62,174 nucleotides of DNA from CALFMR01 sp035550595 (GCA_035550595.1 DASZOV010000042.1:1-62174), one strand, 5' to 3'. Positions 29,276 to 37,639 are shown, numbered from the stretch's first letter. Notes: a model not told the origin generated them from the letters alone. Numbers and translations: made by a program.

Positions 29276-30286
29276 TCAGTTGCTCGGCGGCACCACCGGG
29301 TTGACGAAGGGCATCATCTGGCGCAGTTCGGCGCCGACGCGTTCGACGAGCTGCGTCCGCTCCTTCGCGCGGACAGCGTTGAACCACGGGCGGCCGGCTT
29401 CGTGTTCGGCGACCCACTTGCGCGCGTACTCGCCGCTCTGGATCTCGGCGAGGATCGCCTTCATCGCCTTGCGCGTCTCGTCGGTCACGATGCGCGGGCC
29501 GGCCGTGTAGTCGCCGTGCTCGGCCGTGTCGCTGATCGAGTAGCGCATGTAGTTCAACCCGCCGCGATAGATGAGGTCCACGATGAGCTTCAGCTCGTGG
29601 ACGCACTCGAAGTACGCGATCTCGGGCTGATAGCCCGCGTCGACGAGCGTCTGGAACGCCGACGTGATGAGCGCGCTCACGCCGCCGCAGAGCACGACCT
29701 GTTCGCCGAAGAGATCCGTCTCGGTCTCTTCCGCGAACGTCGTTTCGACCATGCCCGCGCGCGCGACGCCAATCGCCGCGCCATAGGAGAGCGCAATCGC
29801 CTTCGCCTGGCCGGTCGCATCCTGATGGACGGCGACGATGGCCGGCGTGCCGCCGCCTTCGACGTAGAGCTCACGCACGCGGTGGCCCGGCGACTTGGGC
29901 GCGATCATCGTGACGTCGACGTCGGGCGGCGGGACGATCGTGCCGAAGCGGATGTTGAAGCCGTGCGCGAACATCAGCATCTTGCCCTTGGTGAGCGCCG
30001 GCGCGATGTCGGTCTTGTAGAGCGCCGCGGCGGACGTATCGGGCACGAGCACCATGATGACGTCCGCCCATTTGGACGCCTCGGCCGGCGTCATCACCTG
30101 CAGGCCATCCTTTTCGGCGGTCGCGCGCGAGCGGCTGCCTTCGGGCAGCCCGACGCGCACGGTGACGGCGCTGTCGCGGAGGTTGAGCGCATGGGCGTGG
30201 CCCTGCGAGCCATAGCCGAGAACGGCCACCTTGCGGCCACGGATGAGGGAAAGGTCTGCGTCGCGTTCGTAATAGATCTTGGCCAT
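29276..30286 (-). CDS. ilvC: Ketol-acid reductoisomerase (class I)
   Basis: A 336-residue NADPH-dependent enzyme converting 2-acetolactate and 2-aceto-2-hydroxybutyrate to dihydroxy acids for valine, leucine and isoleucine. It shows KVAVLGYGSQGHAHALNLRD, then PDTSAA, APKSPGHRVRELYVEGGGTP and the metal-binding ETETDLFGEQ plus the acidic C-terminal region. It follows ilvN by 111 bases in an ilvB-ilvN-ilvC order. Confidence 0.97.
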   Translation of the reverse strand: MAKIYYERDADLSLIRGRKVAVLGYGSQGHAHALNLRDSAVTVRVGLPEGSRSRATAEKDGLQVMTPAEASKWADVIMVLVPDTSAAALYKTDIAPALTKGKMLMFAHGFNIRFGTIVPPPDVDVTMIAPKSPGHRVRELYVEGGGTPAIVAVHQDATGQAKAIALSYGAAIGVARAGMVETTFAEETETDLFGEQVVLCGGVSALITSAFQTLVDAGYQPEIAYFECVHELKLIVDLIYRGGLNYMRYSISDTAEHGDYTAGPRIVTDETRKAMKAILAEIQSGEYARKWVAEHEAGRPWFNAVRAKERTQLVERVGAELRQMMPFVNPVVPPSN

Positions 30287-30397
30287 GGACTCCTCGATGG
30301 CCGCCGGCAGCGCCGGCGGGCCGGGTGCGGGTACGGACGCCGCCGGCCGCGAGGCACGCCCGAGGGCGCGCGGCTCGCGAACGGCGGCAAACGGTGA

Positions 30398-30952
30398 TTA
30401 CACGGAAAACGAGACGGCCGCGTCAACCGGGTCGGCCGACGAGCCGCCTGGCGTGGCCGACGAGGCGGGACGGACCGACGCGCCGCGGACCATGGCCAGA
30501 CATCCGGTCTTGGCCACCTCGAGCACGCCGAACGGCCGCAGGATCTCGAGCAGGCCGTCGATCTTCTCGTCGGCGCCCGTGATCTCGATGATGAGCGAGT
30601 CGGGCGCGACGTCGACCACGCGCGCGCGGAACACGTCGACGAGCTGCATGACCTGGCTGCGCGACTCGGCCGAGGCGGCGACCTTGATGAGCGCCAGGTG
30701 TCGGTACACCGTCGGCAGGTCGCTGACGTTGATGACGCGCTGGACGTGCACGAGCTTGTAGAGGTTCGCCTCGATGCGCGCCGCCGCGTCGGGATTCGCC
30801 TCCATGACGAGCGTGATGCGCGACACGCCGGGCGTGCCGGCATGGCCGACGGTCAGCGACTCGATGTTGTAGCCGCGCCGCCGCACGAGCGACGACACCC
30901 GGTTGAGCACGCCGGGCTTGTCGGCAACTTCGACCACGAACGTAATCGACAT
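30398..30952 (-). CDS. ilvN: Acetolactate synthase small subunit
   Basis: A 184-residue regulatory subunit. An N-terminal ACT domain (ITFVVEVADKPGVLNRVSSL, RRGYNIESLTVGHAG) binds valine, and a C-terminal ALS_ss_C domain (residues 80-160) follows. It lies 12 bases downstream of ilvB, so the two subunits are translated from one message. The last 20 residues are low-complexity and exceed the usual family end. Confidence 0.95.
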   Translation of the reverse strand: MSITFVVEVADKPGVLNRVSSLVRRRGYNIESLTVGHAGTPGVSRITLVMEANPDAAARIEANLYKLVHVQRVINVSDLPTVYRHLALIKVAASAESRSQVMQLVDVFRARVVDVAPDSLIIEITGADEKIDGLLEILRPFGVLEVAKTGCLAMVRGASVRPASSATPGGSSADPVDAAVSFSV

Positions 30953-30964
30953 GACTCGAACTCC

Positions 30965-32677
30965 TTACGACCGATCCGCGCCGGTCTCGGCGAGCGGCGA
31001 CGGACGACGAATCATCTTGTGCAGGTCCGCGCCGGCCGGGACCATCGGGTAGACGGAATCTTCCTGCTCGACGCGGAAGTCGAGCAGCGTGGCGCCGTTG
31101 TGCGCGCGCGCCGCCTCGACGGCCGGCACGACGTCACGCCGCGCGGTCACCCGCTGCGCCTGGATGCCGTAGGCGTCCGCCAGCTTGACGAAGTCCGGGC
31201 TGAGCAGCGGCGTCGCCGCGTAGCGGCGCTCGTAGAAGAACTCCTGCCACTGCCGCACCATGCCCAGGTAGCCGTTGTTGATGATGGCGATGTTGACCTT
31301 GAGCCGTTCCTGCTGGATGGTGGCCAGCTCGCAGAGCGTCATCTGGAAGCCGCCATCACCGGCAATCGCCCAGACCTCGGCGTCGGGCCGCGCCATTTTC
31401 GCGCCGATCGCCGCCGGCAGCGCGAAGCCCATCGTGCCGAGTCCGCCCGACGTGATGAGCGTGCGCGGCTGGTCGTGATGGTAGTACTGCGCTTCCCACA
31501 TCTGGTGCTGGCCGACGTCGGTCACGACCACGGCCTGCCCGTTCGTCGCGCGCCAGAGGTCGTTGATCACGTGCGCCGCGTACAGGTGTCCATCGTCGGG
31601 CAGCTTCTGGATGTCGCGGACGGCCGAGTCGCCCTTGAGCGCGTCGATGCGGCCGAGCCAGTCGCCCAGATCGAGCCGCTCGATCGCCGGCAGCCAGGCT
31701 TCGATCGCCTCGCGGAGATCGGCCGTGATGCCGACGTCGACCGGCACGTTCTTGCCGATCTCGGCGGGATCGATGTCCACGTGGATCTTGCGCGCGTTCG
31801 GCGCGTAGTTCTTGAGGTTGCCCGTGACGCGGTCGTCGAAGCGCATGCCGAGCGCGATGAGCAGGTCGGCTTCCTGGATGGCCGTGTTCACCCACGCCTC
31901 GCCGTGCATGCCCATCATGCCGAGGTTGAGCGGGTGCGACGCCGGCAGACAGCCGATGCCGAGCAAGGTGACGGCCACCGGCACGCCGGTCGCGTCGACG
32001 AAGTTGCGCAGCGCTTCGGTCGCGTTGGCGAGCATCAGGCCGTGGCCGGCGAGCACGAGCGGCCGCCGCGCGGAGCGGATGAGCTCGATCGCCTGCCGCA
32101 TGTCGGCCTCGCGCGGGTGCGGATGCCGGCCGCCCGAAGCGGGCGACGGGGCCGCCGCGTCCCAGTCGAACTCGGCCGACGACTGCTGCGCGTCCTTCGT
32201 GATGTCGATGAGCACGGGGCCCGGACGCCCCGACTGCGCGACGAGGAACGCTTCACGCACGGTCTCGGCCACTTCATCGGCGCGCGTGACCAGGTAGTTG
32301 TGCTTGGTCACCGGCAGCGTGATGCCGGTGATGTCCGTCTCCTGGAACGCGTCCGACCCGATGAGCCGGCTGCCGACCTGTCCGGTGATGCAGACGATGG
32401 GCGACGAGTCCAGCATGGCCGTGGCTATGCCGGTGACCATGTTGGTCGCGCCCGGTCCGCTCGTCGCAACGGCCACGCCGACCTTGCCGCTCGCGCGCGC
32501 GTAGCCGTCGGCCATGTGCGTCGCGCCCTGTTCGTGGCGGACGAGGACGTGGCGGATCGGATACTTCAGCATCGCGTCATACGCGGGAAGAATCGCACCG
32601 CCCGGGTACCCGAAGACATCGGTCACGCCCTCGCGCACCAGGCAATTCCACAGAATTTCCGCACCCGTCAAGCGCAT
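30965..32677 (-). CDS. ilvB: Acetolactate synthase large subunit
   Basis: A 570-residue TPP enzyme catalysing the first common step of branched-chain amino acid synthesis. The N-terminal catalytic glutamate region is VFGYPGGAILPAYD through RHEQGATHMADGYAR, a central FAD-binding domain follows, and the C-terminal TPP motif is AIAGDGGFQMTLCELATI to NNGYLGMVRQWQ. The start has GAGG eight bases ahead. It is 125 bases downstream of ilvD, with a family B repeat between. Confidence 0.96.
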   Translation of the reverse strand: MRLTGAEILWNCLVREGVTDVFGYPGGAILPAYDAMLKYPIRHVLVRHEQGATHMADGYARASGKVGVAVATSGPGATNMVTGIATAMLDSSPIVCITGQVGSRLIGSDAFQETDITGITLPVTKHNYLVTRADEVAETVREAFLVAQSGRPGPVLIDITKDAQQSSAEFDWDAAAPSPASGGRHPHPREADMRQAIELIRSARRPLVLAGHGLMLANATEALRNFVDATGVPVAVTLLGIGCLPASHPLNLGMMGMHGEAWVNTAIQEADLLIALGMRFDDRVTGNLKNYAPNARKIHVDIDPAEIGKNVPVDVGITADLREAIEAWLPAIERLDLGDWLGRIDALKGDSAVRDIQKLPDDGHLYAAHVINDLWRATNGQAVVVTDVGQHQMWEAQYYHHDQPRTLITSGGLGTMGFALPAAIGAKMARPDAEVWAIAGDGGFQMTLCELATIQQERLKVNIAIINNGYLGMVRQWQEFFYERRYAATPLLSPDFVKLADAYGIQAQRVTARRDVVPAVEAARAHNGATLLDFRVEQEDSVYPMVPAGADLHKMIRRPSPLAETGADRS

Positions 32678-32703
32678 TGTCTCTACCTCATTGCCTGTCG
32701 AAA

Positions 32704-32798
32704 CTTCGAACTTCGAAGTTCGAACTTCGAAATAGGTCCCGTGTTCCCTGTTCGACGCTCTCGTTTCGAAGTTCGAAGTTCAAAGTTCGAACTTGAAA
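32704..32798. repeat. Family B element between ilvD and ilvB
   Basis: A left arm of alternating AACTTCGAA and TTCGAAC units (32704-32731), a spacer with GGTCCCGTGTTCCCTG, and a right arm TTCGAAGTTCGAAGTTC (from about 32765). On the gene strand it begins about ten bases after the ilvD stop. Confidence 0.75.
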
Positions 32799-32802
32799 CA
32801 GT

Positions 32803-34491
32803 TCACTCCGTGACCGCTCCCACCGCCGCCGAGGAGACCAGGCGTGCGTATTTCGCGAGCACGCCGCGGGTCGCTTTCGGCGCTGGGGCCTTCCACGTAC
32901 TCAGCCGCGCGGCGATGTCAGTCGCCGGTAGGTCCAAATCGATTCGGCCCGTCGTCTCGTCGATCGTGATCGGGTCGCCGTCGCGGACGATGGCGATCGG
33001 ACCGCCGGCGGCGGCTTCGGGCGCCACGTGGCCGACCATCGTGCCCTGCGTCGCGCCCGAGAATCGACCGTCGGTCACGAGCGCCACCGAACTGCCGAGC
33101 CCGGCGCCGACGATGGCCGCGGTCACGGCGAGCATCTCGCGCATGCCCGGACCGCCCTTCGGTCCTTCATATCGGATGACGACCACGTCTCCAGGACGGA
33201 TCGCGCCGGACTGGACCGCCTGGAACGTCGCCTCCTCACTATCGAAGACCCGCGCCGGGCCCCGATGGACGTGCTTGGCGTGTCCGGCGACCTTGACGAC
33301 GGCGCCTTCGGGCGCCAGGCTGCCGCGCAGGATGACGAGGCCGCCCGTGGGAGAGAGCGGCGCATCCACCGGGCGGACGACCTGTTGTCCGGGCGTCTCG
33401 ACCGCGTCAGCCGCTTCTTCCGCCAGCGTGCGGCCGGTCACCGTGGCGGCCTGACCGTGAACGAGACCCGCATCGGCGAGCCGCTTCGCGACGAGCCGCG
33501 TCCCGCCCGCGCGATACAAGTCCACGGCCACGAACCGGCCGGCGGGTTTGAGATCGGCGATGAGGGGCACGCGCGCGTTCACGCGCGTGAAGAGATCGAG
33601 GTCGAGCTGGACGCCGGCTTCGCGTGCGATGGCCAGGAGGTGCAGGACGGCGTTGGTCGACCCTCCCGTCGCGGCGACGGAGGCAATGGCGTTCTCGAAG
33701 GCGTCGTGCGTGAGGATTTGCCGTGGCTTGAGGCCGCGCCGCACGAGGTCGAGCACGAGCGTGCCGGCCGCGCGGGCCACGTCCGCCTTGGCGGGATCGG
33801 TTGCCGGTACCGCGTTGGCGCCGAGCGGCGACAGGCCGAGGAACTCGCACACGCCAGCCATCGTGTTCGCGGTGAACTGCCCGCCGCAGGCACCAGCGCC
33901 CGGACAGGCATGATCTTCGATGGCGCAGAAGGCGTCGTCTGACAGCCGCCCCGCGGCTTTTGCGCCGACGGCCTCGAACACGTCCTGAATCGTGAGGTCG
34001 CGGCCCTCGGCGTGCCCTGGCGCGATCGACCCGCCGTAGAGCACCACACCCGGCACGTCGATGCGCGCGAGCGCCATGGCTGCGCCCGGAATCGTCTTGT
34101 CGCAGCCGACGAGCGCGACGACGCCGTCGAGCTGGTTGCCGTCGACGACCATCTCGATCGAGTCGGCGATGAGCTCGCGGCTCGCGAGCGACATCCGCAT
34201 GCCGGGCGTGCCCATCGTGATGCCGTCGGAAATCGAGACGGTGTTGAACTCGAGCGGCGTGCCGCCGGCCTCGCGGATGCCCGCGCGCACGTGGGTCGCG
34301 AGCTCACGCAGGTGGTAGTTGCAGGGACCGATCTCGATCCACGTGTTGGCGATGCCGATGAGCGGCCGGCGAAGGGCCTGGTCATCGAAGCCGACGGCCT
34401 TCAACATCGCGCGGGCCGGGGCGCGGCTCGGGCCGGCCACCAGGCTGGCGCTCCGGCGCGGAGACCCCGAGTCTTCTTGGGACGCGCTCAT
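32803..34491 (-). CDS. ilvD: Dihydroxy-acid dehydratase
   Basis: A 562-residue iron-sulfur enzyme forming 2-keto acids in valine and isoleucine synthesis. It carries VGCDKTIPGAAMA and the cluster motif CPGAGACGGQFTANTM, plus FNTVSISDGITMGTPGMR and the C-terminal DGRFSGAT. The frame is open to 34527, but the ATG at 34491 is chosen because the best promoter's -10 hexamer covers 34527-34532, leaving the longer start untranscribed. It diverges from pheA. With ilvB, ilvN and ilvC it completes the shared branched-chain pathway. Confidence 0.95.
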   Translation of the reverse strand: MSASQEDSGSPRRSASLVAGPSRAPARAMLKAVGFDDQALRRPLIGIANTWIEIGPCNYHLRELATHVRAGIREAGGTPLEFNTVSISDGITMGTPGMRMSLASRELIADSIEMVVDGNQLDGVVALVGCDKTIPGAAMALARIDVPGVVLYGGSIAPGHAEGRDLTIQDVFEAVGAKAAGRLSDDAFCAIEDHACPGAGACGGQFTANTMAGVCEFLGLSPLGANAVPATDPAKADVARAAGTLVLDLVRRGLKPRQILTHDAFENAIASVAATGGSTNAVLHLLAIAREAGVQLDLDLFTRVNARVPLIADLKPAGRFVAVDLYRAGGTRLVAKRLADAGLVHGQAATVTGRTLAEEAADAVETPGQQVVRPVDAPLSPTGGLVILRGSLAPEGAVVKVAGHAKHVHRGPARVFDSEEATFQAVQSGAIRPGDVVVIRYEGPKGGPGMREMLAVTAAIVGAGLGSSVALVTDGRFSGATQGTMVGHVAPEAAAGGPIAIVRDGDPITIDETTGRIDLDLPATDIAARLSTWKAPAPKATRGVLAKYARLVSSAAVGAVTE

Positions 34492-34526
34492 GCGGGAAGG
34501 CACCTTGGACCGGACGACATTCAACA

Positions 34527-34556
34527 CTTATATCGGTCGATGGCGGTATTTGACAA
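34527..34556 (-). promoter_or_regulatory. Promoter of ilvD
   Basis: On the minus strand, TTGTCA (34556-34551) and TATAAG (34532-34527) are separated by 18 bases in a locally AT-rich patch, putting the transcript start near 34520. This also decides the ilvD start codon. Confidence 0.65.
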
Positions 34557-34693
34557 TCGCATAATGTTTGAATCTGAATCACTTATGTTTATGGCGAGGC
34601 CGATCCGGCCGGCAACCGGCGCACCGGCGCGGCCCGGACCGCCTTACCATGCACGTGTCGCGCGCGACCGAACCGTGCGACGCTGGGGACGCC

Positions 34694-35839
34694 ATGGCGG
34701 ATGAACAGCTCGAGGCACTGCGGCAGGAACTGGACCGGATTGACGCGGAATTCGTGGATCTGCTCGCGCGGCGGCGCGACGCCGTGACGCGCGTCGCCGA
34801 CGTGAAATCGAAGACGACGACGCCCTTGAGGGACCTGGCGCGGGAGGCGCGGCAGATGGCCCGGCTGTCGGAGCTCGCCCGCGATCACGGCCTGGACGAC
34901 CTCTTCGTCGCGCGCCTGTTCCGCGAGCTCGTCGACTACTCGCTCCGCACGCAGGAAGCGCGCCTCGGCGCTGACGGCCGTCCCCACGCCACGCGTCCCA
35001 TCACGGTCGTCTTCCAGGGATCGGAAGGCGCGTTCAGCCACATTGCCGGGCGCCGCTTCTTCGAGGCGCGGCCGTGGCCGGTGACCTATCGCGGCGTGAC
35101 CACGTTCCGGGGGCTGCTCGAGGAGGTGCGGGTCGGCGCGGCCGACTACGCGATGCTGCCGATCGAGAACACGACGTCCGGGTCCGTCCACGACGCCTAC
35201 GACGCCCTCTCCCACACCGACCTCGCCATCGTCGGCGAGGAAGTGCTGCGCATCGAGCTGTGCCTCATCGGGATCGCGGACGTGCCGCTCGAGAGCCTGC
35301 GGCGCGTGTACTCGCACCCGCAGGCGCTGTCGCAGTCGACGGCGTTCCTGTCGTCCTTGCCCGACTGCACGGTCGAGTCGTTCACCGACACGGCGATGAG
35401 CGTCGAGAAGATCAAGCAGGCCGCCGACCCGACGCACGCGTGCATCGCGAGCGCCGAGGCGGCGCTCTTGCACGGGCTGCACGTGCTGCGGCGCGACATC
35501 GCGAATCACCGCGAGAACTACACGCGCTTCCTCGTCATCGCGCGCGAGACCGAGCCGTGGGATCGCCGCGTCGCGTGCAAGACGTCGGTGATGTTCGTCA
35601 CCAAGCACGAGCGCGGCGCGCTGCTCGCGTGCCTCAATGCGCTGGCCGGTCACGGTTTGAATCTGACGAAACTCGAGTCCCGCCCGAGGCCCGGCCGCCC
35701 GTTCGAGTATCTGTTCTACGTGGATTTCGAGGGCAACGTCGCCGACCCGGACGTACAGCAGGCGATGGAAGAGCTGTCGAAGCTCACGCTGTCACTGAAG
35801 GTGTTCGGGTCGTACCCGGCGAGGAAGGTGGGGGGCTGA
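34694..35839 (+). CDS. pheA: Bifunctional chorismate mutase/prephenate dehydratase (P-protein)
   Basis: A 381-residue enzyme making phenylpyruvate for phenylalanine. A chorismate mutase domain (about 1-90, LRQELDRIDAEFVDLLARR) is followed by prephenate dehydratase (about 98-280, VVFQGSEGAFSHIAG, MLPIENTTSGSVHDAYD) and a C-terminal ACT domain with the phenylalanine-binding ESRP motif (LTKLESRPRPGRPFEYLFYVD). The ATG at 34694 has GGGGA nearby and begins the mutase domain; the longer frame upstream does not resemble the family. Divergent from ilvD; a perfect -35 (TTGACA, 34550-34555) exists on this strand, but no matching -10. Confidence 0.95.
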   Translation: MADEQLEALRQELDRIDAEFVDLLARRRDAVTRVADVKSKTTTPLRDLAREARQMARLSELARDHGLDDLFVARLFRELVDYSLRTQEARLGADGRPHATRPITVVFQGSEGAFSHIAGRRFFEARPWPVTYRGVTTFRGLLEEVRVGAADYAMLPIENTTSGSVHDAYDALSHTDLAIVGEEVLRIELCLIGIADVPLESLRRVYSHPQALSQSTAFLSSLPDCTVESFTDTAMSVEKIKQAADPTHACIASAEAALLHGLHVLRRDIANHRENYTRFLVIARETEPWDRRVACKTSVMFVTKHERGALLACLNALAGHGLNLTKLESRPRPGRPFEYLFYVDFEGNVADPDVQQAMEELSKLTLSLKVFGSYPARKVGG

Positions 35840-35841
35840 CG

Positions 35842-36009
35842 GTCAACTTCGAACTTCGAATTTTGAACTTCGAAATTGGTTCCAGGTTCTGGCGCCAGGT
35901 CCGAATCGCTGCCGAGCGCGGGCCGTCCCATGGAACAGGCTGGACGGGCAGAAAGACGCGCCGAAGGCGCATCGTCCGTTCGAAGTTCCCAGTTCGAAGT
36001 TCGAAGTTG
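35842..36009. repeat. Paired inverted family B elements between pheA and the CysO/MoeZ gene
   Basis: Between two converging genes, GTCAACTTCGAACTTCGAA begins three bases after the pheA stop, and the mirror-image element begins seven bases after the opposite gene's stop. The right element carries the mini-hairpin GCGCCGAAGGCGC (35958-35970). The intervening sequence has GGTTCCAGGTTCTGG, similar to the spacer at 18433-18450. Confidence 0.8.
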
Positions 36010-36016
36010 ACCAGCG

Positions 36017-37465
36017 TCAGTACGCACTCAGGCTGGGATCGATCTTCGCGATCCAGTCGAGGATGCCGCCCTTGAGGTTCTTCACGCGCGTGTAGCCGTG
36101 TTCGCGCAGGAGGTTCACGGCCTTCGCGCTGCGCACGCCCGACTTGCAGTGGACGATGACGTCCTTGTCGGTCGGGACTTCGCTGAGCCGCTTCGGCAGC
36201 TCGCCGAGCGGAATGAGTGTCGACCCGGGGATGCGCGCGATCTCGAACTCGCGCGGCTCGCGCACGTCGAGCAGCCACACGTCGCCCTTGTCCAGGTGCG
36301 CCTTCAGATCTTCGACGTTCGTTTCGAATGCAGCGTCCACGTCTCCCTTATCGGCCGCGCGCGTCGCGGGCGTGATACCGCAGAACTGTTCGTAGTCGAT
36401 GAGCTTGGTGACGGTCGGGTGCTCGCCGCAGACCGGGCACTCGCGGTCCTTCTGCAGCTTGAGCGTGCGGAACTTCATCTGCAGGGCGTCGAACAGCAGC
36501 AGCCGGCCGATGAGCGGCTCACCCGCGCCGAGGATCAGCTTGATCGCCTCGGTCGCCTGGATCGTCCCGACGACACCCGGCAGCACGCCGAGCACGCCGC
36601 CTTCGGCGCAGCTCGGGACGAGGCCGGGGGGCGGCGGCTCCGGGTAGAGGCAGCGGTAGCACGGGCCGTTCTTCGTGGCGAAGATCGAGATCTGGCCGTC
36701 GAAGCGGAAGATGCTGCCGTAGACGTTCGGCTTGCCGAGCAGCACGCAGGCGTCGTTGACGAGATAGCGCGTCGGGAAGTTGTCCGCGCCGTCGACGATG
36801 ATGTCGTAGTCCTTGAAGATTTCCAGCGCGTTCGACGAGTTCAGCATCGTCTCGTGGCGGACGACGCGGATGTTGGGGTTGAGGCCCTGGAGACGGTCGC
36901 TCGCCGCCCGCAGCTTCGGCCGGCCGACGTCGTCGGTGCTGAAGAGGATCTGGCGCTGCAGGTTGCTGAAGTCGACCGTGTCGAAGTCGATGAGGCCGAG
37001 CGTGCCGACGCCCGCCGCGGCGAGATAGAGTGCCGCCGGCGAGCCGAGACCGCCGGCGCCGACGCACAGGACGCGCGCCGCCTTGAGCTTGCGCTGCCCC
37101 TCGACGCCGACCTCCGGCATGATGAGGTGCCGGCTGTAGCGCCGGACCTCGTCATTGGTGAGATCGGCCGCTGGCGATTCGACCGCCGGCGATCCCCCCG
37201 CCACTGACGGCACGATGCTGATCGTGTCCTTCTCGCCGACCGGCGTCTGTTCCTTGCTCAGATAGCGGATGTCCTCGTCGTTCACGTAGACGTTGACGAA
37301 GCTCCGGAGCTTGCCCTCGGTCGTGTAGAGGTGGTTGCGCAGATCGCCGTGCGCCGACACGAGGTTCTGCAGCACTTCGCCCACCGTCCCGCCGGCCACC
37401 TGAACGGTGGGCTGCTGGTCGGTGAAGGGACGGAGGGGCGTGGGGATGAAAACGGTCGTCGGCAT
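36017..37465 (-). CDS. CysO-like sulfur carrier fused to MoeZ/MoeB adenylyltransferase and rhodanese
   Basis: A 482-residue three-domain protein. Residues 1-91 are a ubiquitin-like MoaD/CysO domain (SFVNVYVNDEDIRYL, ending SIVPSVAGG). Residues about 103-350 are an E1-like MoeB/ThiF domain with ATP motif LCVGAGGLGSPAA and zinc cysteines CYRC and CPVC. Residues about 375-482 are a rhodanese domain with active-site loop CKSGVRS (Cys440). The E1 part would adenylate a carrier's C-terminal glycine and the rhodanese would load sulfur, as in mycobacterial MoeZ with CysO. Here the carrier's Gly90-Gly91 is followed by Ser-Pro, so it is not a free C-terminus. The GAGG at 37477-37474 is eight bases before the ATG. 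A Cys-rich leader and hairpin precede it. The pathway (cysteine, thiamine or molybdopterin) is inference. Confidence 0.88.
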   Translation of the reverse strand: MPTTVFIPTPLRPFTDQQPTVQVAGGTVGEVLQNLVSAHGDLRNHLYTTEGKLRSFVNVYVNDEDIRYLSKEQTPVGEKDTISIVPSVAGGSPAVESPAADLTNDEVRRYSRHLIMPEVGVEGQRKLKAARVLCVGAGGLGSPAALYLAAAGVGTLGLIDFDTVDFSNLQRQILFSTDDVGRPKLRAASDRLQGLNPNIRVVRHETMLNSSNALEIFKDYDIIVDGADNFPTRYLVNDACVLLGKPNVYGSIFRFDGQISIFATKNGPCYRCLYPEPPPPGLVPSCAEGGVLGVLPGVVGTIQATEAIKLILGAGEPLIGRLLLFDALQMKFRTLKLQKDRECPVCGEHPTVTKLIDYEQFCGITPATRAADKGDVDAAFETNVEDLKAHLDKGDVWLLDVREPREFEIARIPGSTLIPLGELPKRLSEVPTDKDVIVHCKSGVRSAKAVNLLREHGYTRVKNLKGGILDWIAKIDPSLSAY

Positions 37466-37490
37466 GCTCTGATCCTCGTGACAAATGAAA

Positions 37491-37522
37491 CGGGCCCGGA
37501 ACAGCGAACCGTTCCGGGCCCG
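37491..37522 (-). promoter_or_regulatory. Attenuator hairpin before the CysO/MoeZ gene
   Basis: A perfect 12-bp stem, GTTCCGGGCCCG pairing with CGGGCCCGGAAC across an 8-base loop, followed on the transcript by GTTTCATTTG. It lies 21 bases after the stop of a Cys-rich leader ORF and 25 bases before the gene start, the layout of a transcription or translation attenuator. Confidence 0.7.
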
Positions 37523-37543
37523 GAAAGCGCGGCGCTTCGGCGG

Positions 37544-37639
37544 TCAGCCGACGCGCGAAGACGGGTGCGCGATCCGCCGCTGGCCCATGGTGCAGGGACA
37601 ACAGCCCATCGCCGGACGATCATCGATGACAGCCCGCAT
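37544..37639 (-). CDS. Cysteine-rich leader peptide (31 residues), putative attenuator ORF
   Basis: A short ORF with Shine-Dalgarno GAGG six bases before its ATG. The peptide contains MGCCPCTMG, with three cysteines in four codons (TGT TGT CCC TGC) at residues 13-16, encoded partly by TGT, which should be rare in GC-rich DNA. It ends 21 bases before a 12-bp hairpin in front of a sulfur-carrier gene. Polycysteine leader ORFs that act as cysteine-responsive attenuators are known upstream of sulfur-assimilation operons in mycobacteria; function here is inferred from layout. No product other than a regulatory peptide is suggested. Confidence 0.65.
   Translation of the reverse strand: MRAVIDDRPAMGCCPCTMGQRRIAHPSSRVG

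Noticed and set aside
28815..29606. Frames through the repeats near ilvC encoding Arg/Pro-rich peptides
   Set aside because: The same peptide-like strings occur wherever family C repeats occur; they are translated repeat sequence.
34550..34555. Perfect TTGACA as a pheA -35 element
   Set aside because: No acceptable -10 lies 16-18 bases downstream on that strand; the same bases are part of the stronger ilvD promoter on the other strand.
34564..34704. Possible phenylalanine leader peptide before pheA (M-F-E-S-E-S-L-M-F...)
   Set aside because: Only two Phe codons, no terminator hairpin behind it, and the frame overlaps the pheA start, so attenuation is not supported.
35842..36009. CRISPR array at TTCGAA repeats
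   Set aside because: The repeats are 7-base tandem units and inversions without 20-40 base unique spacers, and there are no cas genes.
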